Source: Bifidobacterium stellenboschense
GTDB taxonomy: Bacteria; Actinomycetota; Actinomycetes; Actinomycetales; Bifidobacteriaceae
Assembly (NCBI RefSeq): GCF_000741785.1
Contig: NZ_JGZP01000003.1
Location: 62,001-126,000 of the forward strand
Direction: 5' to 3'
DNA length: 64,000 nucleotides
The notes under the pieces were generated by a model. That model worked only from the letters and a program-made list of their open reading frames with translations. It searched no databases and had not been told where the DNA came from. Positions within the stretch are counted from its first letter, which is position 1; the number at the start of each line of letters is the position of its first letter. Position numbers and translations under genes: made by a program. Shown in pieces: positions 1 through 8,493 of this stretch.

Positions 1-2
1 AC

Positions 3-152
3 GGCGAGCATGACGTGTTCCTCGGCGTGCCCACCGAACTGCGCGCCAACGGCGCCAACGAGATCGTCGAACTCGAACTCACCGAGGAGGAGCACGCGAA
101 GCTCCACCATTCCGCCGAGCTCGTCCGCTCCTACTGCGAGGGGCTGCTGTGA
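3..152 (+). CDS. ldh: L-lactate dehydrogenase, C-terminal end (partial)
   Basis: The window opens inside this gene; only about 49 C-terminal residues are present. The frame from base 3 reads through GEHDVFLGVPTELRANG and ends with RSYCEGLL before TGA at 150-152. From memory this matches the C-terminus of one of the bifidobacterial NAD-dependent L-lactate dehydrogenases, which reduce pyruvate to lactate as the terminal step of the bifid shunt in the cytoplasm. The catalytic residues lie upstream of the window, so the assignment rests on this tail only. The stop overlaps the GTG start of the next gene, suggesting translational coupling. Confidence 0.75.
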   Translation, partial: GEHDVFLGVPTELRANGANEIVELELTEEEHAKLHHSAELVRSYCEGLL

Positions 153-1003
153 TCCCGGCCGCGCACGTCCCGCCGCAATCCCGTCTCGTCGTCGCCGACC
201 TCGACGGCACGCTGCTGCACGGCGCCCCCACCTTCGAAGGGCGGCACCTCACCGAACGGTCCATCGAAGCCATCGAACGCCTGCACGACGCCGGATACCG
301 CTTCGCCATCGCCACGGCCAGGCCCGTGAGCACCGGCTACGCTCTCGCGGAGCGGCTGCCGGTCGACGCCTGCATCTACCTCAACGGCGCGCTCATCGAC
401 TTCAACCCCGCGAAATCCGACTACGAGATGCTCACCTCGGGCCGCCTGCCCGCCGACGGGCATCTCATGAAGATCGGGTTCCCGTCGTCCCGCGCCTGCG
501 AGGTGTGCCGTTCGCTGCTCGACGCGATGCCCGATCTCGAGGTCGGCATCGTCATGGACGACGTGCGGTACACGAATTTCGATGTGAGCGTCTACTGGAA
601 GACGCAGACGTGGCGGTTCACCGACTTCACCGAAGAGGACGTGCCCGCGGGGACCGCCGACAAGATCATCGCGTTCCCGAAGGGGGAGCAGCGCGAGACG
701 ATCCGTCGTCTGATCCCCGACGATTTCGCGCTGTCCGTCTCCGAAGGCACGCTGTACATGTTCATGAACCCGAAGGCGAACAAGCGCGACGCGCTGGACA
801 TCCTGTGCGGGCGGATGGGCATCGCCCGCGAGCGGACAATCGCCTTCGGCGACGATCTCGTGGACATCGACATGATGCGGGCCGCGGGCACCAGCGTCGC
901 CGTCACGAACTCCAACCCCAAGGTCCTCGCCATCGCCGACGAGATCTGCCCGTCCAATGACGAGGACGGCGTCGCCCAGTGGATCGAGACGCATCTGCTG
1001 TAG
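149..1003 (+). CDS. HAD-superfamily hydrolase (Cof-type phosphatase)
   Basis: A 284-residue protein of the Cof/YbjI branch of the HAD superfamily, cytoplasmic phosphatases that usually act on sugar phosphates or flavin precursors. Motif I is visible as ADLDGTLLHG, with nucleophile Asp17 and acid/base Asp19. Motif IV is GDDLVDIDMM around residues 234-243, and a conserved Lys region (NPKANKRDAL) precedes it, as in Cof proteins. The middle of the protein is long enough for a C2-type cap. The GTG start at 149 overlaps the lactate dehydrogenase stop (GTGA), so the pair is probably co-translated. The substrate cannot be told from sequence. Confidence 0.85.
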   Translation: MIPAAHVPPQSRLVVADLDGTLLHGAPTFEGRHLTERSIEAIERLHDAGYRFAIATARPVSTGYALAERLPVDACIYLNGALIDFNPAKSDYEMLTSGRLPADGHLMKIGFPSSRACEVCRSLLDAMPDLEVGIVMDDVRYTNFDVSVYWKTQTWRFTDFTEEDVPAGTADKIIAFPKGEQRETIRRLIPDDFALSVSEGTLYMFMNPKANKRDALDILCGRMGIARERTIAFGDDLVDIDMMRAAGTSVAVTNSNPKVLAIADEICPSNDEDGVAQWIETHLL

Positions 1004-1026
1004 ATTCCGCATCGCATGCCGGACGA

Positions 1027-1133
1027 AAGTTCAATTCCCTTCCGTCCGGCATGCGAAACACGATGCCGCGGGAATTGAACTTGTCTTGAACTCCTTCTAG
1101 GTTATGAACCAATGTTCAATACGGATATTGAAC
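1027..1133. promoter_or_regulatory. Array of ATTGAAC/GTTCAAT half-sites upstream of the HTH-aminotransferase gene
   Basis: Two perfect inverted repeats share the same half-site. A 13-bp pair AAGTTCAATTCCC (1027-1039) and GGGAATTGAACTT (1070-1082) has a 30-bp spacer. A 7-bp pair GTTCAAT (1114-1120) and ATTGAAC (1127-1133) has a 6-bp spacer. A further CTTGAAC lies at 1085-1091. The array ends just before the Shine-Dalgarno of the downstream gene, whose product carries its own HTH, so autoregulation is the simple inference. The first pair could also act as a hairpin terminator for the HAD gene. Confidence 0.6.
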
Positions 1134-1153
1134 TTCATGGTTTGGAGGAAGAC

Positions 1154-2746
1154 ATGTCCACAGCGGTGTTCGCGGAACGGCTCCACGAGGCGATGAACGA
1201 CAGGGGATTGAAGCAGGTCGACCTGGTGCGCGCCGCCGAGGACCGGGGCGTGAGGATGGGCAAGAGCCACATCAGCCAATACGTCGCCGGCAAGACCATG
1301 CCCCGCGAGGACATCCTCGACTTCCTGGCGGCCGCGCTCAACGTGGACGTGGCATGGCTCAGGGGCGACCGTGGAACAACGGACGGGACCGCCGAAGGTG
1401 ACGGGAACGCGCCCATCGCATCGCAGGCCTCCGATGGAGCCTCCGACGCGGGCTCCGATTCCGCGGCGCCGTCCGATGCGGCGACGACCGACGGCGGCTG
1501 GCACCCGGATTCGGCACCCGCCCCGCGCCGACGCACGTTCGGCAAGTCGCACAAGCTCGACAACGTGCTCTACGACGTGCGCGGCCCCGTCGTCGACGAG
1601 GCGGCCCGCATGGAGGCAGACGGCACGCACATCCTCAAGCTCAACATCGGCAACCCCGCGCCGTTCGGCTTCCGCACGCCGGACGAGGTCGTCTACGACA
1701 TGGCCCATCAGCTCACCGAGACCGAGGGCTATTCGCCGTCCAAGGGCCTGTTCTCCGCACGCAAGGCGATCATGCAGTACGCGCAGCTCAAGAACCTGCC
1801 GAACGTCACCATCGACGACATCTACACCGGCAACGGCGTGAGCGAGCTCATCAACCTGTGCATGTCCGCCCTGCTCGACGACGGCGACGAGGTGCTCATC
1901 CCGAGTCCCGACTACCCGCTGTGGACCGCCTGCGTGAACCTCGCCGGCGGCACCGCCGTCCACTACGTGTGCGACGAGGCCTCCGAATGGTATCCGGACA
2001 TCGACGACATGCGCGCCAAGATCACCGACCGCACCGTCGCCATCGTGCTCATCAACCCGAACAACCCGACCGGAGCGCTCTACCCGAAGGAGGTGCTGCA
2101 GCAGATCGTGGACCTCGCGCGCGAGCACCATCTCATGATCTTCTCCGACGAGATCTACGACCGCCTCGTCATGGACGGGCTCACGCACACGTCGATCGCC
2201 TCGCTCGCCCCCGACCTGTTCTGCGTCACCTTCTCCGGCCTGTCGAAGTCGCACATGATCGCCGGCTACCGCGTCGGCTGGATGGTGCTGTCCGGCAACA
2301 AACGCATCGCCAGGGACTACATCGAGGGCATCAACATGCTCGCCAACATGCGCATCTGCTCGAACGTGCCCGCCCAGTCCATCGTGCAGACCGCGCTCGG
2401 CGGCCACCAGAGCGTCAACGACTACATCGTGCCCGGAGGCCGCCTCTACGAGCAGCGCGAATACATCTACAACGCGATCAACGCGATCCCCGGCCTCTCC
2501 GCCGTCAAACCGAAGGCCGCGTTCTACATCTTCCCGAAGATCGACGTGAAACGGTTCAACATCCGCGACGACGAGCAGTTCGCGCTCGACCTGCTGCACG
2601 AGAAGCGCATCCTCATCACCCGCGGCGGCGGTTTCAACTGGGCGGAGCCCGACCATTTCCGCATCGTCTACCTGCCGCGCATCGAAGTGCTCAAGGACGC
2701 GACCGCCAAGATCGCCGACTTCTTCGGCTACTACTGGCAGAACTGA
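1154..2746 (+). CDS. Aminotransferase class I/II (alanine/aspartate type) with N-terminal XRE-like HTH domain
   Basis: A 530-residue two-domain protein. Residues 5-70 form a Cro/C1-type helix-turn-helix (LVRAAEDRG...SHISQYVAGKTMPRED). An Asp/Ala/Ser-rich linker runs to about residue 135. The remainder is a fold-type I PLP aminotransferase close to AlaA-type alanine transaminases: NPNNPTGALYP, the SDEIYDRL segment and the PLP lysine Lys365 in SGLSKSHMIAGYR are all visible. I chose ATG 1154 because GGAGG lies 7 bases upstream; an in-frame ATG at 1112 has no ribosome site and sits in the operator array. It probably interconverts pyruvate or 2-oxoglutarate and amino acids. The fused HTH may let it sense its own substrate and bind the repeats upstream. 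Confidence 0.88.
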   Translation: MSTAVFAERLHEAMNDRGLKQVDLVRAAEDRGVRMGKSHISQYVAGKTMPREDILDFLAAALNVDVAWLRGDRGTTDGTAEGDGNAPIASQASDGASDAGSDSAAPSDAATTDGGWHPDSAPAPRRRTFGKSHKLDNVLYDVRGPVVDEAARMEADGTHILKLNIGNPAPFGFRTPDEVVYDMAHQLTETEGYSPSKGLFSARKAIMQYAQLKNLPNVTIDDIYTGNGVSELINLCMSALLDDGDEVLIPSPDYPLWTACVNLAGGTAVHYVCDEASEWYPDIDDMRAKITDRTVAIVLINPNNPTGALYPKEVLQQIVDLAREHHLMIFSDEIYDRLVMDGLTHTSIASLAPDLFCVTFSGLSKSHMIAGYRVGWMVLSGNKRIARDYIEGINMLANMRICSNVPAQSIVQTALGGHQSVNDYIVPGGRLYEQREYIYNAINAIPGLSAVKPKAAFYIFPKIDVKRFNIRDDEQFALDLLHEKRILITRGGGFNWAEPDHFRIVYLPRIEVLKDATAKIADFFGYYWQN

Positions 2747-2774
2747 CTCCCGGACTTCCGGGCAGGACCCCATC

Positions 2775-5700
2775 ATGGCCGTCGACATCGACCGCGAACT
2801 CGTCCGATGCGACCGCGTCATCGCGCAACGCATCGCCCCATACGTCCACGCCACGATCGCCCCATGCGACGTGCGCGCCGCCGCCAACCCCGGGGAGCCG
2901 GAACCCGCCGACGCGTTCCTCGCCCGCGCCCGCGCCGGAACGGCGGGATTCCGCCCGTTTTCCGTACCCGGACCGTGGGGGACGACATGGGGCACCACGT
3001 GGTTCGAGATATGCGGCCGCGTCGACCGCGAAGCCACGCGCGGCCGCGACGTCGAACTCGTCACGGACCTCGGCTGGAACCGTCCCGACTGGCCGGGATT
3101 CCAGGCGGAGGGACTCGTCTACCGTCCCGACGGCACGGTGGTCAAAGCCGTCAACCCGCGCAACCGGTGGGTGCCGCTCGTCCGCGCCGACGGCACGGAC
3201 GTCGCCGGACTCGACGCCGACGGCCGGTTCACGCTCTACCTGGAGGCCGCGTGCAATCCCGACCTGAGCGAGGCGGGCGGATTCGCGCCCACCATGCTCG
3301 GCGGCGATCCGACCGGCGTGCGCGACCTGCCGTATGCGGTGAACCGCATGGACGTCACTCTGTTCGACCGGGACCTGCACGCCCTGATGATGGACCTCGA
3401 AACCGTATCCGGTCTCATCCGCGAGCTGCCCGCCGGCGAGCCGCGCCGATGGCGGCTCGCCGGGGCGCTGCGACGCGCGTTGGACGCCTACGACGAGCGC
3501 GACCGCACGGCGAGCGTCCCGCGGGCGCGTGCCGCACTCGCCGACGTGCTCGCCTTGCCCGCCGCGCCGAGCGCGGTGCGCCACATCGCCGTCGGCCACG
3601 CGCACATCGACACCGCATGGCTGTGGCCGATGCGCGAGACCCGGCGCAAGGTGGCGCGCACCGTCGCCAACGTGCTTGCACTCATGGACGAGGACCCCGA
3701 CATGACGTTCGTCATGAGCTCCGCCCGGCACTACGCGTGGCTCGAACACGACCACCACGACCTGTTCACTCGGATGCGCCGCCGCATCGACGAGGGCCGG
3801 TTCATCCCCGTGGGCGGCATGTGGGTCGAAACCGACGCGTTGATGCCCACCGGCGAATCATTGGTACGCCAGTTCACCGCCGGACTCGCCTACTTCCGTG
3901 AACGTCTCGGCGTGCGCCCGCACGGCGTATGGCTGCCCGACTCGTTCGGATTCGCCGCCAGCCTGCCGCAGATCGCCCGCCGCGCCGGCTTCGACTGGTT
4001 CCTCACCGGCAAGCTCTTCTGGAACGACACGAATCCGCCGCGCCACCACGCCTTCCTGTGGGAGGGAATCGACGGCACGCGTATTCTCGCGCACATGCCG
4101 CCGTCCGCCACCTACGGCTCCACGATGGGGATGGACGAGCTCATGCGCTCGCAGCGGAAGCTTACCGACAAGGACCTCGTCGGCGACGCGATCATCCTCT
4201 ACGGGCACGGCGACGGGGGAGGAGGCCCCACCCGCGAGATGACCGCGCGGATCCGCCGCGCGCACGACTTGGAAGGCGCGCCGCGCGTCGATTTCGGCAC
4301 GCCCGACCGACTATTCGCCGCACTGCGACGCGATCTCGTCGGCGACGCGCACGGCGCGGACGAAACGCCCGTGCATCGCGGCGAACTGTACCTCGAACTC
4401 CACCGCGGCACGACCACGGCCCAGCAGGAGATGAAACGATACTGCCGCGAAGAGGAATCCCTGCTGCGCGTCGTCGACCGTCTCACCGCGACCGCGCTCG
4501 TGCGCGTCCCCGGCTACGAGCCGCCGCGCGACGAGATCGACCGCATCTGGAAGCGGCTCCTCGTCGACCAGTTCCACGACATCCTGCCCGGTACTGGCAT
4601 CGCCCGCGTCCACCGCGAGGCACGGGAGACCTACGCGCGTGACATCGCACGGCTGCGTGCGATCGCCGCGGAGACGGCGCGCCTGCTCGCCGCGCACGGC
4701 AACGGCGGAGGCGACCCATCGACCGCGGCCGGGGACGGTCGGAAGGATTCTCCCGACGGCGACGGGCGCAGTGTCCGAGCCGTCCGCATCACACGCGACG
4801 CCGACGGCGCGACGTTCGACAACGGCCTCATCCGCGCGCGCATCGCCGCGGACGGCACCGTGGACTCCCTGATCGACCTCGCCGCGGACCGTGAGATCGT
4901 GCCTGAGGGGACGGCCATCGGCCGGTACGAGCTGCTGCGCGACGAACCGTCGCAATGGGACGCATGGGAGCTGGAACGGGACGCGTTCGACACCGCCGTG
5001 CCGCTCACGGACGGGACGCTCGCCGACGTCGCCGCCACGGCGCACGGCGACGAGGCGGGCGCGGCGACGGCCGTGAGCGACGTCACCGCGGACGGCGTGC
5101 GGATACGCACGCGCGTCACGCTACGCCCCGGCGCGCGTGTGCTCGACTTCCACGCCGACGTGGACTGGCATGCGCCGGAACGCATGCTCAAAGTCGACAT
5201 CCCTGTGGCCGTGCACGCCGACCGTGCGCGGTTCGAATGTCCGTACGGATTCGTGGAACGGTCGGTCACGGCCGGCCCACTCGGGGAGAACCCCGCATAC
5301 GAGAGCTGCACGCACCGGTTCGTGCGCGTCGCCGAACCCGATGGCGGCTATGCGGTCGCCGTCGTCAACGGCTCCACCTACGGCGCCGACGTGTCGTCGA
5401 TCCGCCGCGATCCGATGCGGGGGAGCGCGGGCGGCGTGATGATCCGGCCGTCACTGCTGTCCGCGCCGCGCTACCCCGATCCGGACACCGACATGGGCCG
5501 TCATGCGTTCGACTGGTCGGTGCTCGTCGCGGCGGACATGCCGGCGACGCTCGCCGAGGCCACGCGGCTCAACACACCGGACATCGACGGCGCGGCGGCC
5601 GTTCCGCCGATCGCCGTGCTCGACGATATGCGGGGCGTGATCGTGCTCGATTGGGTGAAACCCGCCGACGACGGCTCCGGCGACATCGTCCTGCGGCTGT

Positions 5701-5918
5701 ACGAGGCGGCGGGAGGCCGGGCGCGGGCGACGCTGCACCTCGACCCCATACTCGACGGATGCACGATCACGGAGACCGACCTGACGGAAAGGGAGGCGCC
5801 TGCGCCGGATCTGCCGCGCGCGCTCGCCGGTGCGCCGACGGTCGGACGCGACGGCGTGCCGCTCGTGTTCGGGGCGTTCCAGCTGGCCACCTTGCGTATT
5901 CGGAGACGAGTGCCGTGA
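2775..5918 (+). CDS. Alpha-mannosidase, glycoside hydrolase family 38
   Basis: A 1047-residue GH38 enzyme that releases terminal alpha-linked mannose, plausibly from N-glycans or their fragments. The zinc-site motif GHAHIDTAWLWP is visible (His277 and Asp279). The probable nucleophile is Asp389 in WLPDSFGF, and GHGDGGGG lies around residue 477. VDQFHDILPGTGI is typical of the middle domain, and a long beta-rich C-terminal half follows. No signal peptide is visible, so it is probably cytoplasmic and acts on imported oligosaccharides. It starts 28 bases after the aminotransferase stop. The facing genes encode a sugar permease and a sugar kinase, consistent with mannose use. The family is clear; exact linkage preference is not. 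Confidence 0.92.
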   Translation: MAVDIDRELVRCDRVIAQRIAPYVHATIAPCDVRAAANPGEPEPADAFLARARAGTAGFRPFSVPGPWGTTWGTTWFEICGRVDREATRGRDVELVTDLGWNRPDWPGFQAEGLVYRPDGTVVKAVNPRNRWVPLVRADGTDVAGLDADGRFTLYLEAACNPDLSEAGGFAPTMLGGDPTGVRDLPYAVNRMDVTLFDRDLHALMMDLETVSGLIRELPAGEPRRWRLAGALRRALDAYDERDRTASVPRARAALADVLALPAAPSAVRHIAVGHAHIDTAWLWPMRETRRKVARTVANVLALMDEDPDMTFVMSSARHYAWLEHDHHDLFTRMRRRIDEGRFIPVGGMWVETDALMPTGESLVRQFTAGLAYFRERLGVRPHGVWLPDSFGFAASLPQIARRAGFDWFLTGKLFWNDTNPPRHHAFLWEGIDGTRILAHMPPSATYGSTMGMDELMRSQRKLTDKDLVGDAIILYGHGDGGGGPTREMTARIRRAHDLEGAPRVDFGTPDRLFAALRRDLVGDAHGADETPVHRGELYLELHRGTTTAQQEMKRYCREEESLLRVVDRLTATALVRVPGYEPPRDEIDRIWKRLLVDQFHDILPGTGIARVHREARETYARDIARLRAIAAETARLLAAHGNGGGDPSTAAGDGRKDSPDGDGRSVRAVRITRDADGATFDNGLIRARIAADGTVDSLIDLAADREIVPEGTAIGRYELLRDEPSQWDAWELERDAFDTAVPLTDGTLADVAATAHGDEAGAATAVSDVTADGVRIRTRVTLRPGARVLDFHADVDWHAPERMLKVDIPVAVHADRARFECPYGFVERSVTAGPLGENPAYESCTHRFVRVAEPDGGYAVAVVNGSTYGADVSSIRRDPMRGSAGGVMIRPSLLSAPRYPDPDTDMGRHAFDWSVLVAADMPATLAEATRLNTPDIDGAAAVPPIAVLDDMRGVIVLDWVKPADDGSGDIVLRLYEAAGGRARATLHLDPILDGCTITETDLTEREAPAPDLPRALAGAPTVGRDGVPLVFGAFQLATLRIRRRVP

Positions 5919-5983
5919 CATGGCGGCGCAGGGCGGCGATACGGCCCGCATGCGGGACGCCGCAGCACCGCGGATATGCGAAA

Positions 5984-6031
5984 AGGGGCGGTTCCTTTCC
6001 GGGAAATGGATTCCGGAAAGGAACCGCCCCT
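5984..6031. terminator. Bidirectional hairpin terminator between alpha-mannosidase and permease genes
   Basis: A perfect 19-bp inverted repeat (5984-6002 and 6013-6031) with a 10-base loop lies between two convergent genes and carries an A-run on the left flank. It can end transcripts from both sides. Confidence 0.85.
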
Positions 6032-6076
6032 GCGGTTCGGGCTCGTGGTCTCAGACCGGTCGCGTCATGGATGCGA

Positions 6077-7309
6077 TCAGGCCTCGGCCTTCTTGCCTTC
6101 GAGCACCTTGTAGGCGAAGCCCATGACCAGCACGTACAGGCAGCCGACGGCCATCACGAGGATGCCACCGAACTGGCCGGCCGCGTCGGCCGCGACGCCC
6201 ATGATCGGCGGGAAGATCGCGCCGCCGATCAGGCCCATGAGCATGAGGCCGGAGATCTCGTTCTGACGGTCCGGACGGTACATGAGCGCGTGGGAGAGGA
6301 ACAGGGAGAACACGTTCGAGTTGCCGAAGCCGACGAGGGCGACGGCGACCCAGAACAGCCACACCGGCGGGTTGTCCTGCACGAGGGCGAAGACCGCGAA
6401 GCACACGGCGGAGGCGGTCATGATGACGCCGCAGATGCGCAGGCCGACCTTGTTGCTGATCTTCTGGAGCACGATGCCGCCGGTGAAGCAGCCGATCATA
6501 CGGGCGATGAAGTAGACCATCGTGGCGGTCGCGGCGATCTCGGTGAACTGGTCGCCGGTGTGCTCGGTCAGGATACGCGGGGCCTGGGCGTTGATGCCGA
6601 CGTCCACACCCACGTGGGCGACGATGCCGAGGAAGCACAGGAACACGATGCCGTCGGAGAACAGCAGCTTGAAGCAGCGGCCGATGGTGGTGGTGCCGGC
6701 GTCCGGGGCGGGCTCGTCGATCTTGTCGAAGGCGAGCAGGACGTAGCCGACGATGCCGACGACGAAGTAGATCACGAAGAGAATCCACCACATGTTCAGC
6801 TTGGTGGCGCCCCAGATGGCGATGTACGGGGCGAACAGGGAGGCGAAGGCCTTGACGAACTGGCCGGTGGTCAGCGTGGAGGCGAGCTTGTCGCCCTTGA
6901 CGAACACGGTCAGCAGCGGGTTGAGCGACACCTGCATGAGGGTGTTGCCGATACCAAGGAAGGCGAAGGAGATGACGATCAGGACGAGGCGCGGCGTGCC
7001 GGACAGGGCGACGTAGGCGATGATCGGCAGGGCCATGGCCACGAGCGTGACGAGGATGGACCACAGCACGGTCTTGCGGCGGCCGATCTTGTTCATCAGC
7101 ATGCCGGTCGGCACGGAGAAGATGAGGAACCAGAAGAACACCATCGTGGTGAACAGGTTCGCGGTGCCATCGGCGAGGTTGAACTCGCCCTTGACGTAGT
7201 TCGTCGCGGTGCCGACGAGGTCGACGAAGCCCATGACGAAGAAGGCGAACATCACCGGAAGGATCTTCGCGAATCCGGCGTTGCCGGTCTTGGCGGTTTC
7301 GTTGCTCAT
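6077..7309 (-). CDS. Sugar permease of the major facilitator superfamily (FHS/FucP type)
   Basis: A 410-residue integral membrane protein with about twelve hydrophobic segments. The N-terminus, FFVMGFVDLVGTATNYVK followed by the GMLMNKIGRRK loop, fits the fucose/glucose-galactose:H+ symporter branch of the MFS. It is transcribed leftward behind the PfkB kinase and ROK regulator genes and ends against the alpha-mannosidase gene across a shared terminator. The context suggests import of a monosaccharide such as mannose, fructose or glucose that the adjacent kinase phosphorylates. The substrate is inferred from neighbours, not shown by the sequence. Confidence 0.82.
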   Translation of the reverse strand: MSNETAKTGNAGFAKILPVMFAFFVMGFVDLVGTATNYVKGEFNLADGTANLFTTMVFFWFLIFSVPTGMLMNKIGRRKTVLWSILVTLVAMALPIIAYVALSGTPRLVLIVISFAFLGIGNTLMQVSLNPLLTVFVKGDKLASTLTTGQFVKAFASLFAPYIAIWGATKLNMWWILFVIYFVVGIVGYVLLAFDKIDEPAPDAGTTTIGRCFKLLFSDGIVFLCFLGIVAHVGVDVGINAQAPRILTEHTGDQFTEIAATATMVYFIARMIGCFTGGIVLQKISNKVGLRICGVIMTASAVCFAVFALVQDNPPVWLFWVAVALVGFGNSNVFSLFLSHALMYRPDRQNEISGLMLMGLIGGAIFPPIMGVAADAAGQFGGILVMAVGCLYVLVMGFAYKVLEGKKAEA

Positions 7310-7377
7310 TGTATAAATCCCTTTTTCCTGTAATGAGACTGACGAAATTGTCGATATTCGATATTCAGTTATGGCTG

Positions 7378-7525
7378 CCTGGCGTCAGCGGTGGATCCAA
7401 CGGTCCGCGACGTGCGCGGCGGTCGTTGCCGCGGCGTTGAACGGACCGTCGGATCCCAATGCCAGGAAAGGTGGTGTCGGAACGATCCTCCGGTCGGGCG
7501 GAGGCCGTCGCTTGCGGATCGTTCC
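7378..7525. other. Intergenic palindromes between PfkB kinase and permease genes
   Basis: Two nested or adjacent hairpins fill this gap. A long imperfect palindrome runs from CCTGGC (7378-7383) to GCCAGG (7461-7466), with inner arms GGATCCAACGGTCCG and CGGACCGTCGGATCC. A second pairs GGAACGATCC (7479-7488) with GGATCGTTCC (7516-7525). On the minus transcript they follow the kinase stop and precede the permease, so they may attenuate or process the mRNA. No U-run is obvious. Confidence 0.5.
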
Positions 7526-7543
7526 GGTGGGTCGTGGCGTGGC

Positions 7544-8440
7544 TTACTTGCCGGCCTCGGCCAGGTAGTCGGTCATCTTGGCCGGGTACTCCGGCCAGGC
7601 GCCGTTCTGGGTGCACACGAAGGCGGCGGTGTTGACGGCCTTGCGGTGCGCTTCGGAGAGCGTGTCGCCCAGCAGGATGCGCGCGGTGAACGTACCGGAG
7701 AAGGAGTCGCCGGCGCCGACCGTGTCGACGACCTCGACGCGCGGGGTGTCGACGGTGGAGATCTCGCCGTTCTTGGAGATGATCGTGGAGTAGGCGGAGC
7801 CCGCGGTCAGGATCACGTAGTCGAGCTTGTACTGCTCGAGGAACCAACGGCAGGCGTCCTCGCCGGAGGTGCCGCGGATGTCGAACATGTCGCGCAGGAG
7901 GAGGAGCTCCTCGTCGTTGATCTTGAAGACGGTGGCGGCGTCGAGCAGCTCCTCGATGAGCTCCTTGGAGTAGTGGTCGCCGCGCAGGTTGATGTCGAAG
8001 AACTTCATCGCGCCCGGCTTGGTCTTCTTGAGCAGCTCGGTGATGGTGGCGTGGGACTCGGGGGAGCGCAGCGCCAGGGTGCCGTAGCACACGGCGTCGG
8101 CCTGCTCGACGACCTCGATGAGCTGACGGGTGTACAGGATGTGGTCCCAGGCGACGCCCTTGACGATCGTGTACTCCGGGATGCCGTTGCGCAGCTCGAC
8201 CTCGACGGTGGAGGTCGGCCAGGCGTTGCGCTGGATGACGGCGTGGATGCCGGCCTTGGCGGTCTCGGCCAGGAGCTCGTCGCCGAGCTCGTCCTCGCCG
8301 ACGGCGGAGATGGAGTAGCCGTCCGCGCCGTTCATCATCGCGTGGTAGGCGAAGTTCACCGGGGCGCCGCCGGCGCGCTTGCCGGAGGGCAGCATATCCC
8401 ACAGGAGCTCGCCGAGGGAGAGAACGATGGGCTTGGACAT
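7544..8440 (-). CDS. PfkB-family carbohydrate kinase (fructokinase/mannokinase-like)
   Basis: A 298-residue ribokinase-fold sugar kinase. The N-terminus SLGELLWDMLPSGKRAGGAPVNFAYH matches the substrate-binding start of fructokinases. The catalytic GAGDSFSG motif places the proton-abstracting Asp at 245. The start at 8440 is preceded by AAGGAAAGG, and an open frame extending further upstream has no support. It would transfer phosphate from ATP to an imported hexose. Similar kinases in bifidobacteria are annotated as fructokinases. The neighbouring alpha-mannosidase and permease make mannose an equally reasonable substrate. It lies 53 bases after the ROK regulator gene and is probably in one transcript with it. 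Confidence 0.87.
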   Translation of the reverse strand: MSKPIVLSLGELLWDMLPSGKRAGGAPVNFAYHAMMNGADGYSISAVGEDELGDELLAETAKAGIHAVIQRNAWPTSTVEVELRNGIPEYTIVKGVAWDHILYTRQLIEVVEQADAVCYGTLALRSPESHATITELLKKTKPGAMKFFDINLRGDHYSKELIEELLDAATVFKINDEELLLLRDMFDIRGTSGEDACRWFLEQYKLDYVILTAGSAYSTIISKNGEISTVDTPRVEVVDTVGAGDSFSGTFTARILLGDTLSEAHRKAVNTAAFVCTQNGAWPEYPAKMTDYLAEAGK

Positions 8441-8493
8441 GATGGTTCCTTTCCTTCTGTTGGTTTTCCGTATGGAAATCTTGGGTTTCGCGG

